This document shows, in pieces, positions 24,126 to 34,424 of a stretch of DNA of 64,000 nucleotides (position 1 is the first letter of the stretch; each line of letters starts with the position of its first letter). Position numbers and translations under genes: made by a program. A model generated the notes under the pieces. That model made no database searches. It saw nothing but the letters and a program-made list of their open reading frames with translations, and was not told the DNA's origin. The DNA is from Pseudisothecium myosuroides (lineage: Eukaryota; Streptophyta; Bryopsida; Hypnales; Lembophyllaceae): NCBI GenBank assembly GCA_951799445.1, contig OX637287.1, positions 48,637,724-48,701,723 on the forward strand, given 5' to 3'.

Positions 24126-26319
24126 TAAAACCAAGCCCAAGCCAAGAGTGTTTTACTCCAAGGGCAATGGAGATTCAAGATGACTTTTATTTCATTTGAG
24201 GAGGGGTAATGTGGAAAAACCTCTTCTCTAGAATCTGTAACTTCATTCCATCCATAGTTGTCAATGAATACACAAAATATGGATGATAAATCATAATTTA
24301 TCCCAATACCTATACATTCATCCGAAATAGAGCAACATCCTTAAGAGATTTTGTAACAATTTTATGATTCCATTCATTAGAAAAGAAAGAATATATCATC
24401 AGATATTCCCTCAAAAAAATTTGTATTGAAAAAAAAACTAACCTAAAGAAGAAGAAGCTTTGCAAGTTTGCCTAAACACAAGTCACATGTATTTGGAGTG
24501 CATGATTGGAAGTTTAAATATTCATTTTCTATTCCTTTTTTTTTAAATTTCAAATTTTCAAATTTTCATTTACTTTGATCTAATCTATTTATTCTAATAA
24601 TTTCAAATCTCAACAATGAGATTGTTCTAGCAAGAGATCTTAACCTTGTAAAACTTTTGTTTTTGAAAAATTGTGAAAATTGAGAAGAGAAATGAATCCT
24701 ACAAGTAATTTTTTCAAAAAGATGCTCTATTTGCTCCAAAAATAAGATTGTCCATAACTTTCACATAACAAATACAAATTGAACGATTCAAATATTTCCA
24801 TGTAGATAAAAATATAATATACATGAATTTTTAATTTAAAAAAAAACTTTTTTAGGTTTGTTTTTGCCCACCGAACAAAAATTTGGGCTTTCTGAACCAT
24901 AACTTTTGCCCCCGACACCGATTGAAATAAAAATTATATTTCTAGAAAGCTAATGTGTTTTTCTATCTTCAAAAAAAATTCAAAAAATCATGACAAATAT
25001 TGAGACCATAGGAGCCTATCCAAAATCCATATCGTCTCCCAAGGAGACAATGGGATTTTTGGGATTAAATTTGTTCGTACTTGATGTGCCAATATTACGT
25101 GAAAAGAGTTATAATTCAACATAATACCAATAGCCTTGCTAGAGGCTCTATCAAGACTTATATCAACAATAGTGGAAACATGGTCTCTATGGACTTGAAA
25201 AAGTAGTGATCCACAAGAAGACCTACATGAGCAGTTAGAGTGATTGTACAACTTCTCATGGCCATGTCCTTGGTCGTGGTTGACAATGATTCCACAATAG
25301 TAGCAAGGGCTCTGACAAAATTTCTACCAAGGTCGTATAGATCAGCAATTCTTCATTACTCCTTACAGTACTGGAATTTTTAGTTTTCTACCAAGGTTCT
25401 AGATGTAGTTCTTCATTATGAGTACTCCTTACAGTACTTACAAATCAGAATTACATATATTTCAGCTTCCACTGGTTCCTATTTTGCTACTGTTTTTTTT
25501 TTAATATTTTAAAACACATGGACCAATTCCACTGCATTTTTGCTACTGTTTTCTCCCCCACATACTACCCGTTGAATAATACTTTTGTAATGGACATTGC
25601 AGCAGCCAGTCTACCCAGAATGATCAGTCCACAAGTGACACAAAACTCAGACTTGGCACATTACATTATGGGTCCAACTGAACCCCGAGTGGAGCTCCAT
25701 TTGAGCTTCATGGCAATCCATCCATACTGAAATCATTTTCCTCGAGGTACAGCTGCGTCAGTGGAAGGCTGGACGCAGAAATAATGAAACCCAAACCAGG
25801 TGACCAGGTGGGCCGGATGTGCGGTTGGTGTTCACATTCAGACACTCCGCCCAACCGAACCCGCGCTGAAATTTTTAACTTACTGATGGAATTGCGGCTG
25901 CTCCTCCTCCTCCTCCTGGCTCTTCACGGACGGGAAGGAATGATCAATGATGAGAACCCCGCGTGGCCTTGAAGGTGTCATTGATTTGAATCTAAGTTAC
26001 AGCTTGCATGGGCGCAACGTCTTGGAGAGGGGGATCTGATGGAGAAGAGTGGATCCCTGTTACTCATGAGTTTGGAGAGAAAGAGAGAGAGAGACCATGA
26101 TGTCTGGCTGGCATTTGGTGGTCGAACTTAAGAATTTGAACTGATCATTCTTTTGCAAGTGAATAGTATGGGGGTATCATTGGATTCAGAAACCGAGAGC
26201 CATCTGTTTGATTTCCTTCAAGCCACTTGGATCATTTGTTGAGAAGCTCACTGAGGTGGTTGGTTTGTCATCAACATTGATTAGGATATCCATCCCTAGT
26301 GACAGCAGTGCTTCTTTTG
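24126..26319. other. Intergenic DNA
   Basis: AT-rich to 25.5 kb, then mixed composition to 26.3 kb with a CTCCTC run near 25900. I find no supported coding exon. Confidence 0.4.
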
Positions 26320-26435
26320 TTTGTTTGTTTGTTTTTGAAACAAATGAAATAAGATTTTATTGCAAAAGGGCAGAATGCAAGACTGCCAGCCAGCCACAAA
26401 GTGGCCTGACGGGGAAGAACGAAGAGAAGCACAGA
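26320..26435 (-). mobile_element. 5'-truncated retroposon (116 bp) with 10-bp target duplication
   Basis: GCTTCTTTTG is repeated at 26310-26319 and 26436-26445. Between them, on the minus strand, the 3' end reads TTTTATTGC-type sequence, then TTATTTCATTTGTTTC, then an A/C-rich tail (AAACAAAC repeats). The body includes CAGGCCACTTTGTGG. Same family as 45230-45351. Confidence 0.7.
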
Positions 26436-26445
26436 GCTTCTTTTG

Positions 26446-27234
26446 GGCCGATAGAGCTTGCAACAACTCAAGGCCTCACTAAATTTGGCAAGAGAATGCT
26501 CCACATAAAACAATGATCTGGACACCGACTTTGAAGGATGGAGTTCCTGTAAATTTTACATAAGGTTTTGTATTTTCTATCTGTAGTTCAGGCACTTCAG
26601 TTTAGGGCTAAGCTTTGTCAATATGATACGTACAGTATTGTTGTTTGTTCTTGCGTATGGGATGAAACGACACTGGCTCAATTCTGCTTGCACCTTCAGT
26701 GATGTAAGAAGAACAAAAAGTCTGTGCCAACTGAAGATAGAATAACTTAATACAAGTTGTAGTGCTGACTGCTAAGTACTCACTGCGGCTCAGATTTCGA
26801 GAGGATTAGCTCTAATTCTACTCAAAATTCGTGCTACTAGGCTACGTTAAACGTAACAGAACCGTGGGCTCCGTGCCGCAGAGCCTGTGGCCGCACTAAC
26901 TGAGTAAACTGACCCATGCTCCTCGTTCGCCCCGCCGCCAATCTCCACGCCCTTTTTGTCCACCTCAGCTGTTTTCCACATTCCCCGAGACACCTGCGGT
27001 TCATTTCGCACACTTCGGTGACTCGGGTGTCCTTCCTCAGGATAAACGCTTCACGTGCCATAATGCGAACTAATAAGGTTATTAAAATATTTTAACTTAC
27101 ACACTGGCGTGGTGACACACATGATGAGGACATGATCAACTGAATAAGCTTACAGACAGCAAAAACGGGAAAAAAATGGGGAAAAAAACAAGAAGAAGGA
27201 TCATGGTTTCATCTTCCCCCTCCTTTAACACCTA
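26446..27234. other. Intergenic DNA
   Basis: A 74-codon open frame on the minus strand (26837-27061) is Arg-rich and lies in an unusually GC-rich patch, but I recognise nothing in it. No feature assigned. Confidence 0.3.
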
Positions 27235-27938
27235 AGGTAACTAAGGTAGGAGGCTCTAAAAGCGAGCATCTAAGGGCTGGTCCACCTTTTTCATGTGGTT
27301 TCTTGGATGGAATTATTTTTTGTTCATTTTCCAGACAAAGAGAAATAGATTATAATTGTCATACAGGTTGTTTTGTATTTTTTGAAGCATTTTTGAGTTA
27401 CTTACGAATTTTCAAACAAGATGTGTCATAGGTCCCTATTTATGACCTTAGTTCTTCCATAAACCGTTCACTTGCAGCTTCTAGAGAAAAATGGGGAAAG
27501 CAAGACAACGATTGGCTCTTGTAATAAATAATAGTTTTTTTATTGATCCATTCAATGACTATAGAAGGTTCATTTAAAGACCACCTCATGTCCATTCCAG
27601 GCGAGTCTATATGGCGGTACTAAATGACCCTCCAGAATTTGAGCCTCTTACCTTACACCTAAATTCAACCGTTTAAGCAATTCAGCTGATTTCAGCGTGG
27701 TTCTCATTATTATATTGAAAAACTTTTTGTGGGGTCCTGTTGGTAGTCTAAAGGGATTCTAGATTCTCTGAGAATGCATTTTTTGGACACCGTATGAATA
27801 AACCATGAATATTCAAAGTGCTGAAAATAGGTGTTTTTGAAACCGACCCTAGACTCTTACGAATAGTGGGAGGACATTTTAGGCAAGAATTTGTAGGGGT
27901 CGGTTGTAGAAAGGGGTCAAAATTGGGTGTAGTTACCT
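27235..27938. mobile_element. AGGTA-end MITE, subfamily B copy 2, split by a nested MITE
   Basis: Starts AGGTAAC after TA (27233-27234) and ends TAGTTACCT before TA (27939-27940). A 410-bp subfamily A element interrupts it at its ninth base. Without the insert and one TA it is about 292 bp and closely matches 23844-24125. Confidence 0.85.
27244..27653. mobile_element. AGGTA-end MITE, subfamily A copy 2 (410 bp), nested
   Basis: TA (27242-27243) and TA (27654-27655) flank ends AGGTAGGAGGCTC and GAGCCTCTTACCT. The intact relative at 23844 reads GGTAACTACACC at the insertion point, so exactly one TA was duplicated. No ORF. Confidence 0.9.
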
Positions 27939-28399
27939 TAATGACCCAAGGTGTTTGCACTTTCAAAATGGGCCAAAACTACCTAGAACTTGAGCAATTT
28001 TTTTGCTCATTTTTTTGTTGAAATCAAATAGAATATATCCACATGATCTTGGATTTCACATTGAGAGTTAGCACCTCAAAAAAAATTCAAATTATTTGAC
28101 TACACAATTTAGGAGATATTGAGGTTTGAAGTTTTATTTGGGTCAATTGAAATACAGGGCAATGCATTTTGAAGGAGCACATCTTTGTGAGAATGTTTTG
28201 AAATGATGCCCTTCTTGTGCTCAATGAAAGATAAGAGAGTTGAGAATGTACATGTAAAATTTTACAAGATTCCAAGCATTTTTCAATTCATGGTAGAACT
28301 TGCAATGCACGGTGGTCATTGAAATGAGAGTAGTATTTGTAAGAGAAAAAAGTATGGGACACTTGTCTTCTCCTTGAGCTCCTTGGACATGCCCTTTTT

Positions 28400-28538
28400 T
28401 AATTTTTTGGGTAGAAAACGATGACCATTGCATTAAAAAATACAAGAAGAGTACATAGAAATCATTTTTCTTTCCCCCCTCAGACCACCCCGACCACCCA
28501 AGAAGAAGAAGGGTGGCTAAGAGGAAGGTGAAGGATCT
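28400..28538 (-). mobile_element. Truncated retroposon (about 139 bp) with 9-bp target duplication
   Basis: GCCCTTTTT occurs at 28391-28399 and 28539-28547. On the minus strand the 3' end runs TTTTTTAATGCAATGGTCAT, then a short spacer and an A-rich tail. The same TAATGCAATGGTCA module is at 22530 and 41518. Confidence 0.55.
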
Positions 28539-28809
28539 GCCCTTTTTGAGGTGGGCAAGAATCACATTAGTTGGCTGACTTTTTAGTCTATGCCCAAACC
28601 GAACCCAAAATAATGAGTTGTAAATTAAACTACACCTACTTGCTTTTGAAAATTTCCACAAGGCCGAGTTTAACTTGGAATTTGATGAAACTACTGCCAT
28701 TGGATTCATATCACAGTCTATATTTTGGAAATAATTTTCATTTCTTGAAATTTGAGAACGGGCAGCTCAAATGAGACAGGTAGCCACCAGAAAATGGTCA
28801 CTTGGGTCA

Positions 28810-29300
28810 GCAAGGATTAATCCATAAAGGATGCCTCGGCCATTTCTGGTCGGTGAATGACAAAGAATCTTTTTGTGTAAGACAGAATTGTAACTATTCA
28901 TCCTCGGATTTGTGTATGAAAAGGGAAGATTTGTACAGTAGTTTGACGTCTACATATACTAGAAGAAAACTGCGTTGGAACTCACAAAACCATGTGGGAT
29001 TGGTTTTGTTGAGTTCCTAGTTTCCAATGCTGGTTTTTACATTGGAATGCATTTCTGCGTTGGAATTCTACAAAATTTTGTGTTGGAAACTAGGAATTCA
29101 ACAAAAACAATTCCACATGCTTTTGTGGGTTTCAACGCAGTTTTCTTCTAGTGTATACTAAGTGCTTTGGGATTTTTTTTAAACCAACTATTTATACAAT
29201 GCCAAAAGGGATGTTTTCTACAGTCACCAACTCGTCTTTTAACGGTTAAAGAACCGGATCAAACTATATTTTTATTCATTTTCCTTAATATCCCACCGTC
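28810..29300. repeat. Dispersed repeat, second copy, interrupted by a foldback MITE
   Basis: Collinear with 18055-18335 (acagtagtttga before, tcaccaactcg after), apart from the foldback inserted at about 28958-29153. Confidence 0.55.
28958..29153. mobile_element. CACTA-like foldback MITE (about 195 bp)
   Basis: The two halves are inverted copies for roughly 70 bp: left ACTAGAAGAAAACTGCGTTG, right end reading inward CACTAGAAGAAAACTGCGTT. CACTA-type termini usually give 3-bp duplications, and TAT flanks both sides if the left end has lost its first C. RNA from it would form a long hairpin. Confidence 0.7.
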
Positions 29301-30066
29301 TGTTTTAAAGGATAAAAATCCAAAGCAATATAAGGTGGGCACCCAAAAAACCGACACTTCTTGCTATTGTGCCTAATTACTATCATTAAATTGGTTAAAT
29401 CTTCGTGTTTTTTTGTTGGGAAGTGAAAAAAGATTCCAACGCACCAAAGAAAGTAATATTTGGATGCAATGTACAAAAGTTATGAAGGGTCAAAGTTTTT
29501 TTTGGTAGATGTTCTAAAATCATTTCTTTAATATACGTACATATTGATTTTGGTCATGTATAGAGAGTGATGGTGAAGGTGTTGGGTAGAGTGCGATTTT
29601 GGATGTACCCACTTTGGTGGCAAATGAAAGGTGTAGAATTAGAACTAGAGAATATCACCATTAGAAGCACATCAAACACAATATTTATGGATTTGGGCAT
29701 TAAATGGACGGTAGAAGGTATGTAGGGACACCTAAAAGTGCCATTCTTTATACTGTGTGCATAGTTTTCATTACTAGACTTATCTAAAAATGAATATTCT
29801 AATTGGCAAATAAAAGGAGATTCTAGTGCATTAAAGAATGCATCATTAGAATATCATATACAAAGGTTATGAAGGATAAATTTCTAAGGGTAAATGTTGT
29901 ACAATCATTTCTTTAATAATAAGTATATATTGATGTAGAAGACGTACATAATAAGAACATTTGTTCAAGTGGTGCTTTGAGGCACCTAGTGCATTAAGGT
30001 GTGCCTACCTTACCCTCATTAGAAACACTTTATTAGTGAAAAAATGACTAGCAATGACAAATAATA
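29301..30066. other. AT-rich intergenic DNA
   Basis: Nothing supported. A short palindrome AAGGTGTGCCTACCTT at about 29996-30011 resembles two AGGTA ends back to back and could be a MITE scar. Confidence 0.3.
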
Positions 30067-31089
30067 TTCCCTCCGTTCCAAAAGAAATCTAGGATTTCTA
30101 AATATACTTGTCCCAAATTAAATTCAACATTGGCTCTCCGCAACTTGAAGGACAACAATTGCAGTTAGTTCGAAAACCTTGAAGCAAAAGAATCCACAGA
30201 TGTCATACTCCAAAGACTATAAAGTAAACCAACCCATGACGGTCAGAATTAGGAGTTTGACCTCATATGGTTGCTGAAATTTTTCAGTTTTTTTCCTACA
30301 ATAGTACAAGTGTGAGAAATAGTGAGAGCAATTGAAATTACATTTTTTTGACAAAGTATAAATTTGTTATGGATTTTTGAAGTGATTAGCCCATAGGGGT
30401 CTGTAGGCTACCTCATGACCAACAAAATCTGAATCCAATATGGTCATCTTCCTACCCAATGCAGTCATAACATTGAAAACATTGAAAACCTAAAAAATCA
30501 ATTTTTACAAGGAATTTTACACTGAAAAGTTGGAAGTTCCTATTGAGGTCACTAATTACTCCATAACTACCATGTAAGGCATTGATTGTGGTCTGAAAAA
30601 CTACAATGGGGGCATTAGGTGTCCATCATGGGCCATTTGACCGTCATGGGTTGGTTTACCTTATAGCAATTCAATCTCTACAAAGGAAATCGAAACACAA
30701 CTTCTAACCAACCAAAGGTGAAGAATTCATCCCAAAACTATACAAAAACTGCTACTAATAAATCTCTTGTTGAGAATTTCCTTGAGCTAAATCACAAGAC
30801 ATTGTTGAAATTGAATATAAAGGACATCAATGGACGTCATTGCATCAACATTGCTAAGAGAATGATCAAAATTAGTACCATTGGAGCACTTCCCAAAAGG
30901 GAATTTTTTTTTCACTTTTGTCATTTGTTTTCCAACATGCACAGCTTTATTGTTGATTTCCATTTTTTCACACCTAATGGGCATTAGTAGAAGCTATTGT
31001 AACTATGCAATCCCTTGAAAATAGGAACAACTCATGCGTTAATTCAGCCATTTCTAGGAACCCCCAAATTTATTTTGGGACAAAGGGAG
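30067..31089. mobile_element. Stowaway-end (Tc1/mariner-like) element (1,023 bp) carrying a nested MITE
   Basis: TA (30065-30066) then TTCCCTCCGTTCCAAAA; the right end inverts to CTCCCTTTGTCCCAAAAT before TA (31090-31091). The termini are imperfect. An 89-codon open frame (30718-30987) shows no transposase motif. Confidence 0.75.
30222..30661. mobile_element. AGGTA-end MITE nested in the Stowaway-end element (440 bp), TA-flanked
   Basis: Left end AAGTAAACCAACCCATGACG and right end inverting to AGGTAAACCAACCCATGACG, with TA on both sides. The inverted repeat is about 26 bp with one mismatch. Confidence 0.8.
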
Positions 31090-31091
31090 TA

Positions 31092-33093
31092 TTTGATAAG
31101 GGAAATCATGAAAATAGCACAAAAACTGAATGCAAGTATATCGTGCCATTGGCATGATTTGTTGTAGCTAGAATTCTTTTGGTGAATAAAGGACATAAAA
31201 TTCTTAAATGTATCTAAAGAATTGCACATACAATACTGTATTTGATTTTTTGAACATGAATTATATACTACAATACAATAAGAAATATGTAGTTGAATTG
31301 ATAATTCAACAAATTAGCATCTTTCATATGGATGTCATTTTGGTGTTTTGAGGCCCAAAATTGCTTCAAAATACTCATATCCAAAGCAAAGCTGAAAGCT
31401 TTATCTATATTTCTTTGTTAACAAATTCAAATATAGGACCCTTTAATTAACTTGTTTAAGTATATCTTCCCAAAATTTTAGAGCAAAAATCCCCACCCAT
31501 TGTAAGTTCAACATGCATAAACTTCAAAAACTAGTGTTTTCTATCCCTTCTTAAAAGGTGAAGTTTTGTCTTCAACACTCTGAGAAAAAAAAAATATATA
31601 TCCCCCACAACTTGTGGAGTATGTATATGGAAATATAAGTTAAAAAGACACATAAATAATGTAATACCCCCCTCTCCCTTCATATTAATCCCTGAAGGCC
31701 CAAAGAGCCCACTTTGGGCTTTTTGAAAACTTGGGCAAGCTCTATAGACTCTATATTTGGAACATTTTCATGAATTTAAAAAAAAATGCTATTCATTATA
31801 ATCTACGTGTGAAGCTCTATTTCATGTCATTCCAATATATATTGCAAAAGTTAAATTTAAAAAAAAATCAACATCAAATTAAGTAAGAAAAAAATATATT
31901 CTATAAAATATTGATTATTCTTATGGAATTGTATAGATTGATACCTATTCAAAGACGTTTGAACCATTAAATTCTAAATAATGAGGTAAAAATTATGAGG
32001 AGTTTTATTTTGCAGGCAATAGAGGTTGAAAGAAACATAAAGTTGTCTTTTGTTCTCAATTTTGAAGATTTTAAGATAAAAATAAAAATGAAAGATATTA
32101 ATAGTTTACTAGAACATTCTTATTATTCAGGTTAATGATTTAAATTCTTCCAAAAGTTATCAGCATATTAGTTTTATCTTTCATTTAATAACACTTTACA
32201 TTTACATTTTAAAAATGAAAAAATATGAAAGAATTTTTTATTGAAGTTTATTGCATATATTTTCAAACCATTTTCCAACTTGTTGACTAAAATGGACAAG
32301 TTATAAGACAAATAGTACATGTTTTTTGTAAAAGTTTTGAAAAACAAAACTTCACCTTTAGAAAGGACTAGAAAAGCCTACATTTTGAAGTTTAGGCAAA
32401 TTGAACTTGCAGTCAATGGCAAGGAATATTCACTCTAAACTTTTGTGACAATGTACTTGAAGAAGTTAACCAAAAAATATTACAGTTGGATTTGTTAAAA
32501 AATAAATATTGATGAAGATTTTGACCTTGCTTTTAGGACAAGTATTTTAAAACAATTTTGGATCTCTAAACATGAAAGAATTTTAGAGCTTAATCTTTAA
32601 AAAAAATTTAAGTAGAAGGTAGAACTTGATGAATGAAAAAACTAAATCAATAATAATTTTGACAAAATTTGAGAATTATAAATCCCTATAGTAAAAATGT
32701 TCTTGTTAGCACTATGTTTTTGTTTTTGTTTGGAAAATTTTGAAAATTGGGTTTTAAATCAATTTAATATGTTGTTTCTAACCTTGTTACCCGGAAAATA
32801 GAACTCTTCTTAACTTTCATCTCATTATTCAAAATTTAATGGTTCAAACCTACACTCTCAAATAAAATTCATTAATTTGTTTTTTAGAATATATTTTCAG
32901 CTACCTATTTTGACAAGAAATCATAAAAGCTCCTATAGTATCTGCAATATTTATCAAAAAGACATGAAAAAAAGCTTCACAATAAAGTATGAGGTCTAAG
33001 AGTTATCATAAAAAATTTGTGCAAAAAATTCTCAGATGTAAAGTCAATATAGCTTGCCCAAATTAGCTCACTCCAAAAAAATTAAATGGATTA
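31092..33093. other. Very AT-rich intergenic DNA
   Basis: Dominated by A/T runs. I see no gene, no long repeat and no clear element ends. Confidence 0.45.
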
Positions 33094-33415
33094 AGGTAGG
33101 AATACCAATAGCAGCTACCTTCCCTCTAATGGTAGAGTAGGGTGTCCTGAAACCAACAATAGCCGTCTCTAAAGAAGATTTGATTTACTCGCATTCGATT
33201 GACTCACACTTAATTAGGAACAAGTTCTAAAGGTAGGCCGTTTTAGGTAAACCTATGAAACAAGAATGGGGTCCAAATGATTTTGTTTTTGTTTTTGTTT
33301 TTTTTGCATTCTTTCTCATTCTTGTTCTTGCACATATTGAACTCAATTTCTCAAAGAATTTCCCATATCCTATAGGCTGAAATGCTTATTTTAACTGTTT
33401 ATGGTATTCCTACCT
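33094..33415. mobile_element. AGGTA-end MITE, subfamily D (322 bp)
   Basis: TA then AGGTAGGAATACCAATA; the right end TATGGTATTCCTACCT inverts to the same sequence. The right flank reads TC rather than TA, likely a point change. No ORF. Confidence 0.75.
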
Positions 33416-33444
33416 TCATTAGTTCTTTAGTTGTCTGTTAGGGG

Positions 33445-34424
33445 TTAACCCTTCATCGCCGAAGGTCCAAACATGCTTAAAAGCAACCTGCCTTTGCAAG
33501 TGTTAAAAGTCTAAATTTCGTTAAGGTATGAAATCTCAACCGTACAATCTTGTTGTGTGCATGTTGTAGATGGTGTGGAACAAATTTGGGGTCATTTGAC
33601 CGTATAGATTGAAAGATTATAATGTTTTAGTGTTGGAAAAAGGTGCTGAAATTTTCTGAAAAACACATTTGGAGGTGAATTTCGATTTCTAAACCTACTC
33701 AAATGAAAAAACATCAAACTACCAAGTGATTCAAAAACATAATGTAAACTCTTTGGTGAAAAAAAATATCATTCAAATGACTCATTGTGTTTGCAAAATG
33801 GATTTGAAATGTTAAAAAACAGTGAAAAAAGTAGCAAAAAAACACGTCTATAGCTGAACCTCCTTCTACTAAAATGCTTCTCAGTCACTCATAACTTCTT
33901 GGATCAATATGAAATTTTAACCACAAAAACTAGACTAGTATGCGCAACTTTGACAACAAAAATTATTGAAAACGGACCATGTATGAAGAAATTACGAGCC
34001 GCCGAAGTTCACTATAATACAAAAATGTCTGGATTTTGAACTTCGAATTGCTCTCAAACATTCAAAATAGCTTGGATTGACATGAAAATTTTACCTCAAT
34101 AACTAGACCTTAAGGGGAACAAAACCCAACAAATTGTATTGAAAATGAACTTTTGATGAAAATGATACAAGCCCCCAAAGTTGCAGCCATGACAATGCAG
34201 TGTGGTGAACTCAAATTGAACCTGTGAACTTCGAATGGCTTTCACAAACTCAATCCGTCTTGGATTGATCTGAAAATTTTACCACACAAACTAGACTAGT
34301 ATGCGCAACTTTCACAATAAGTTTTATTCAATTTGGACATCAGATGCAAAAGTTAGAGCACTTCAAATTGGACTATTACAGTGTGTGAGGACACTTTTCG
34401 TCCCCTTCGGCGATGAAGGGTTAA
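33445..34424. mobile_element. piggyBac-like non-autonomous element (972 bp between TTAA sites)
   Basis: TTAA at 33445-33448 and 34421-34424 flank perfect 17-bp inverted repeats CCCTTCATCGCCGAAGG. piggyBac elements target TTAA and begin CCY, so both diagnostic marks are present. The interior has no transposase ORF. It carries three imperfect tandem units centred on aactaga (33928, 34101, 34289), spaced about 173 and 188 bp. Confidence 0.7.
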
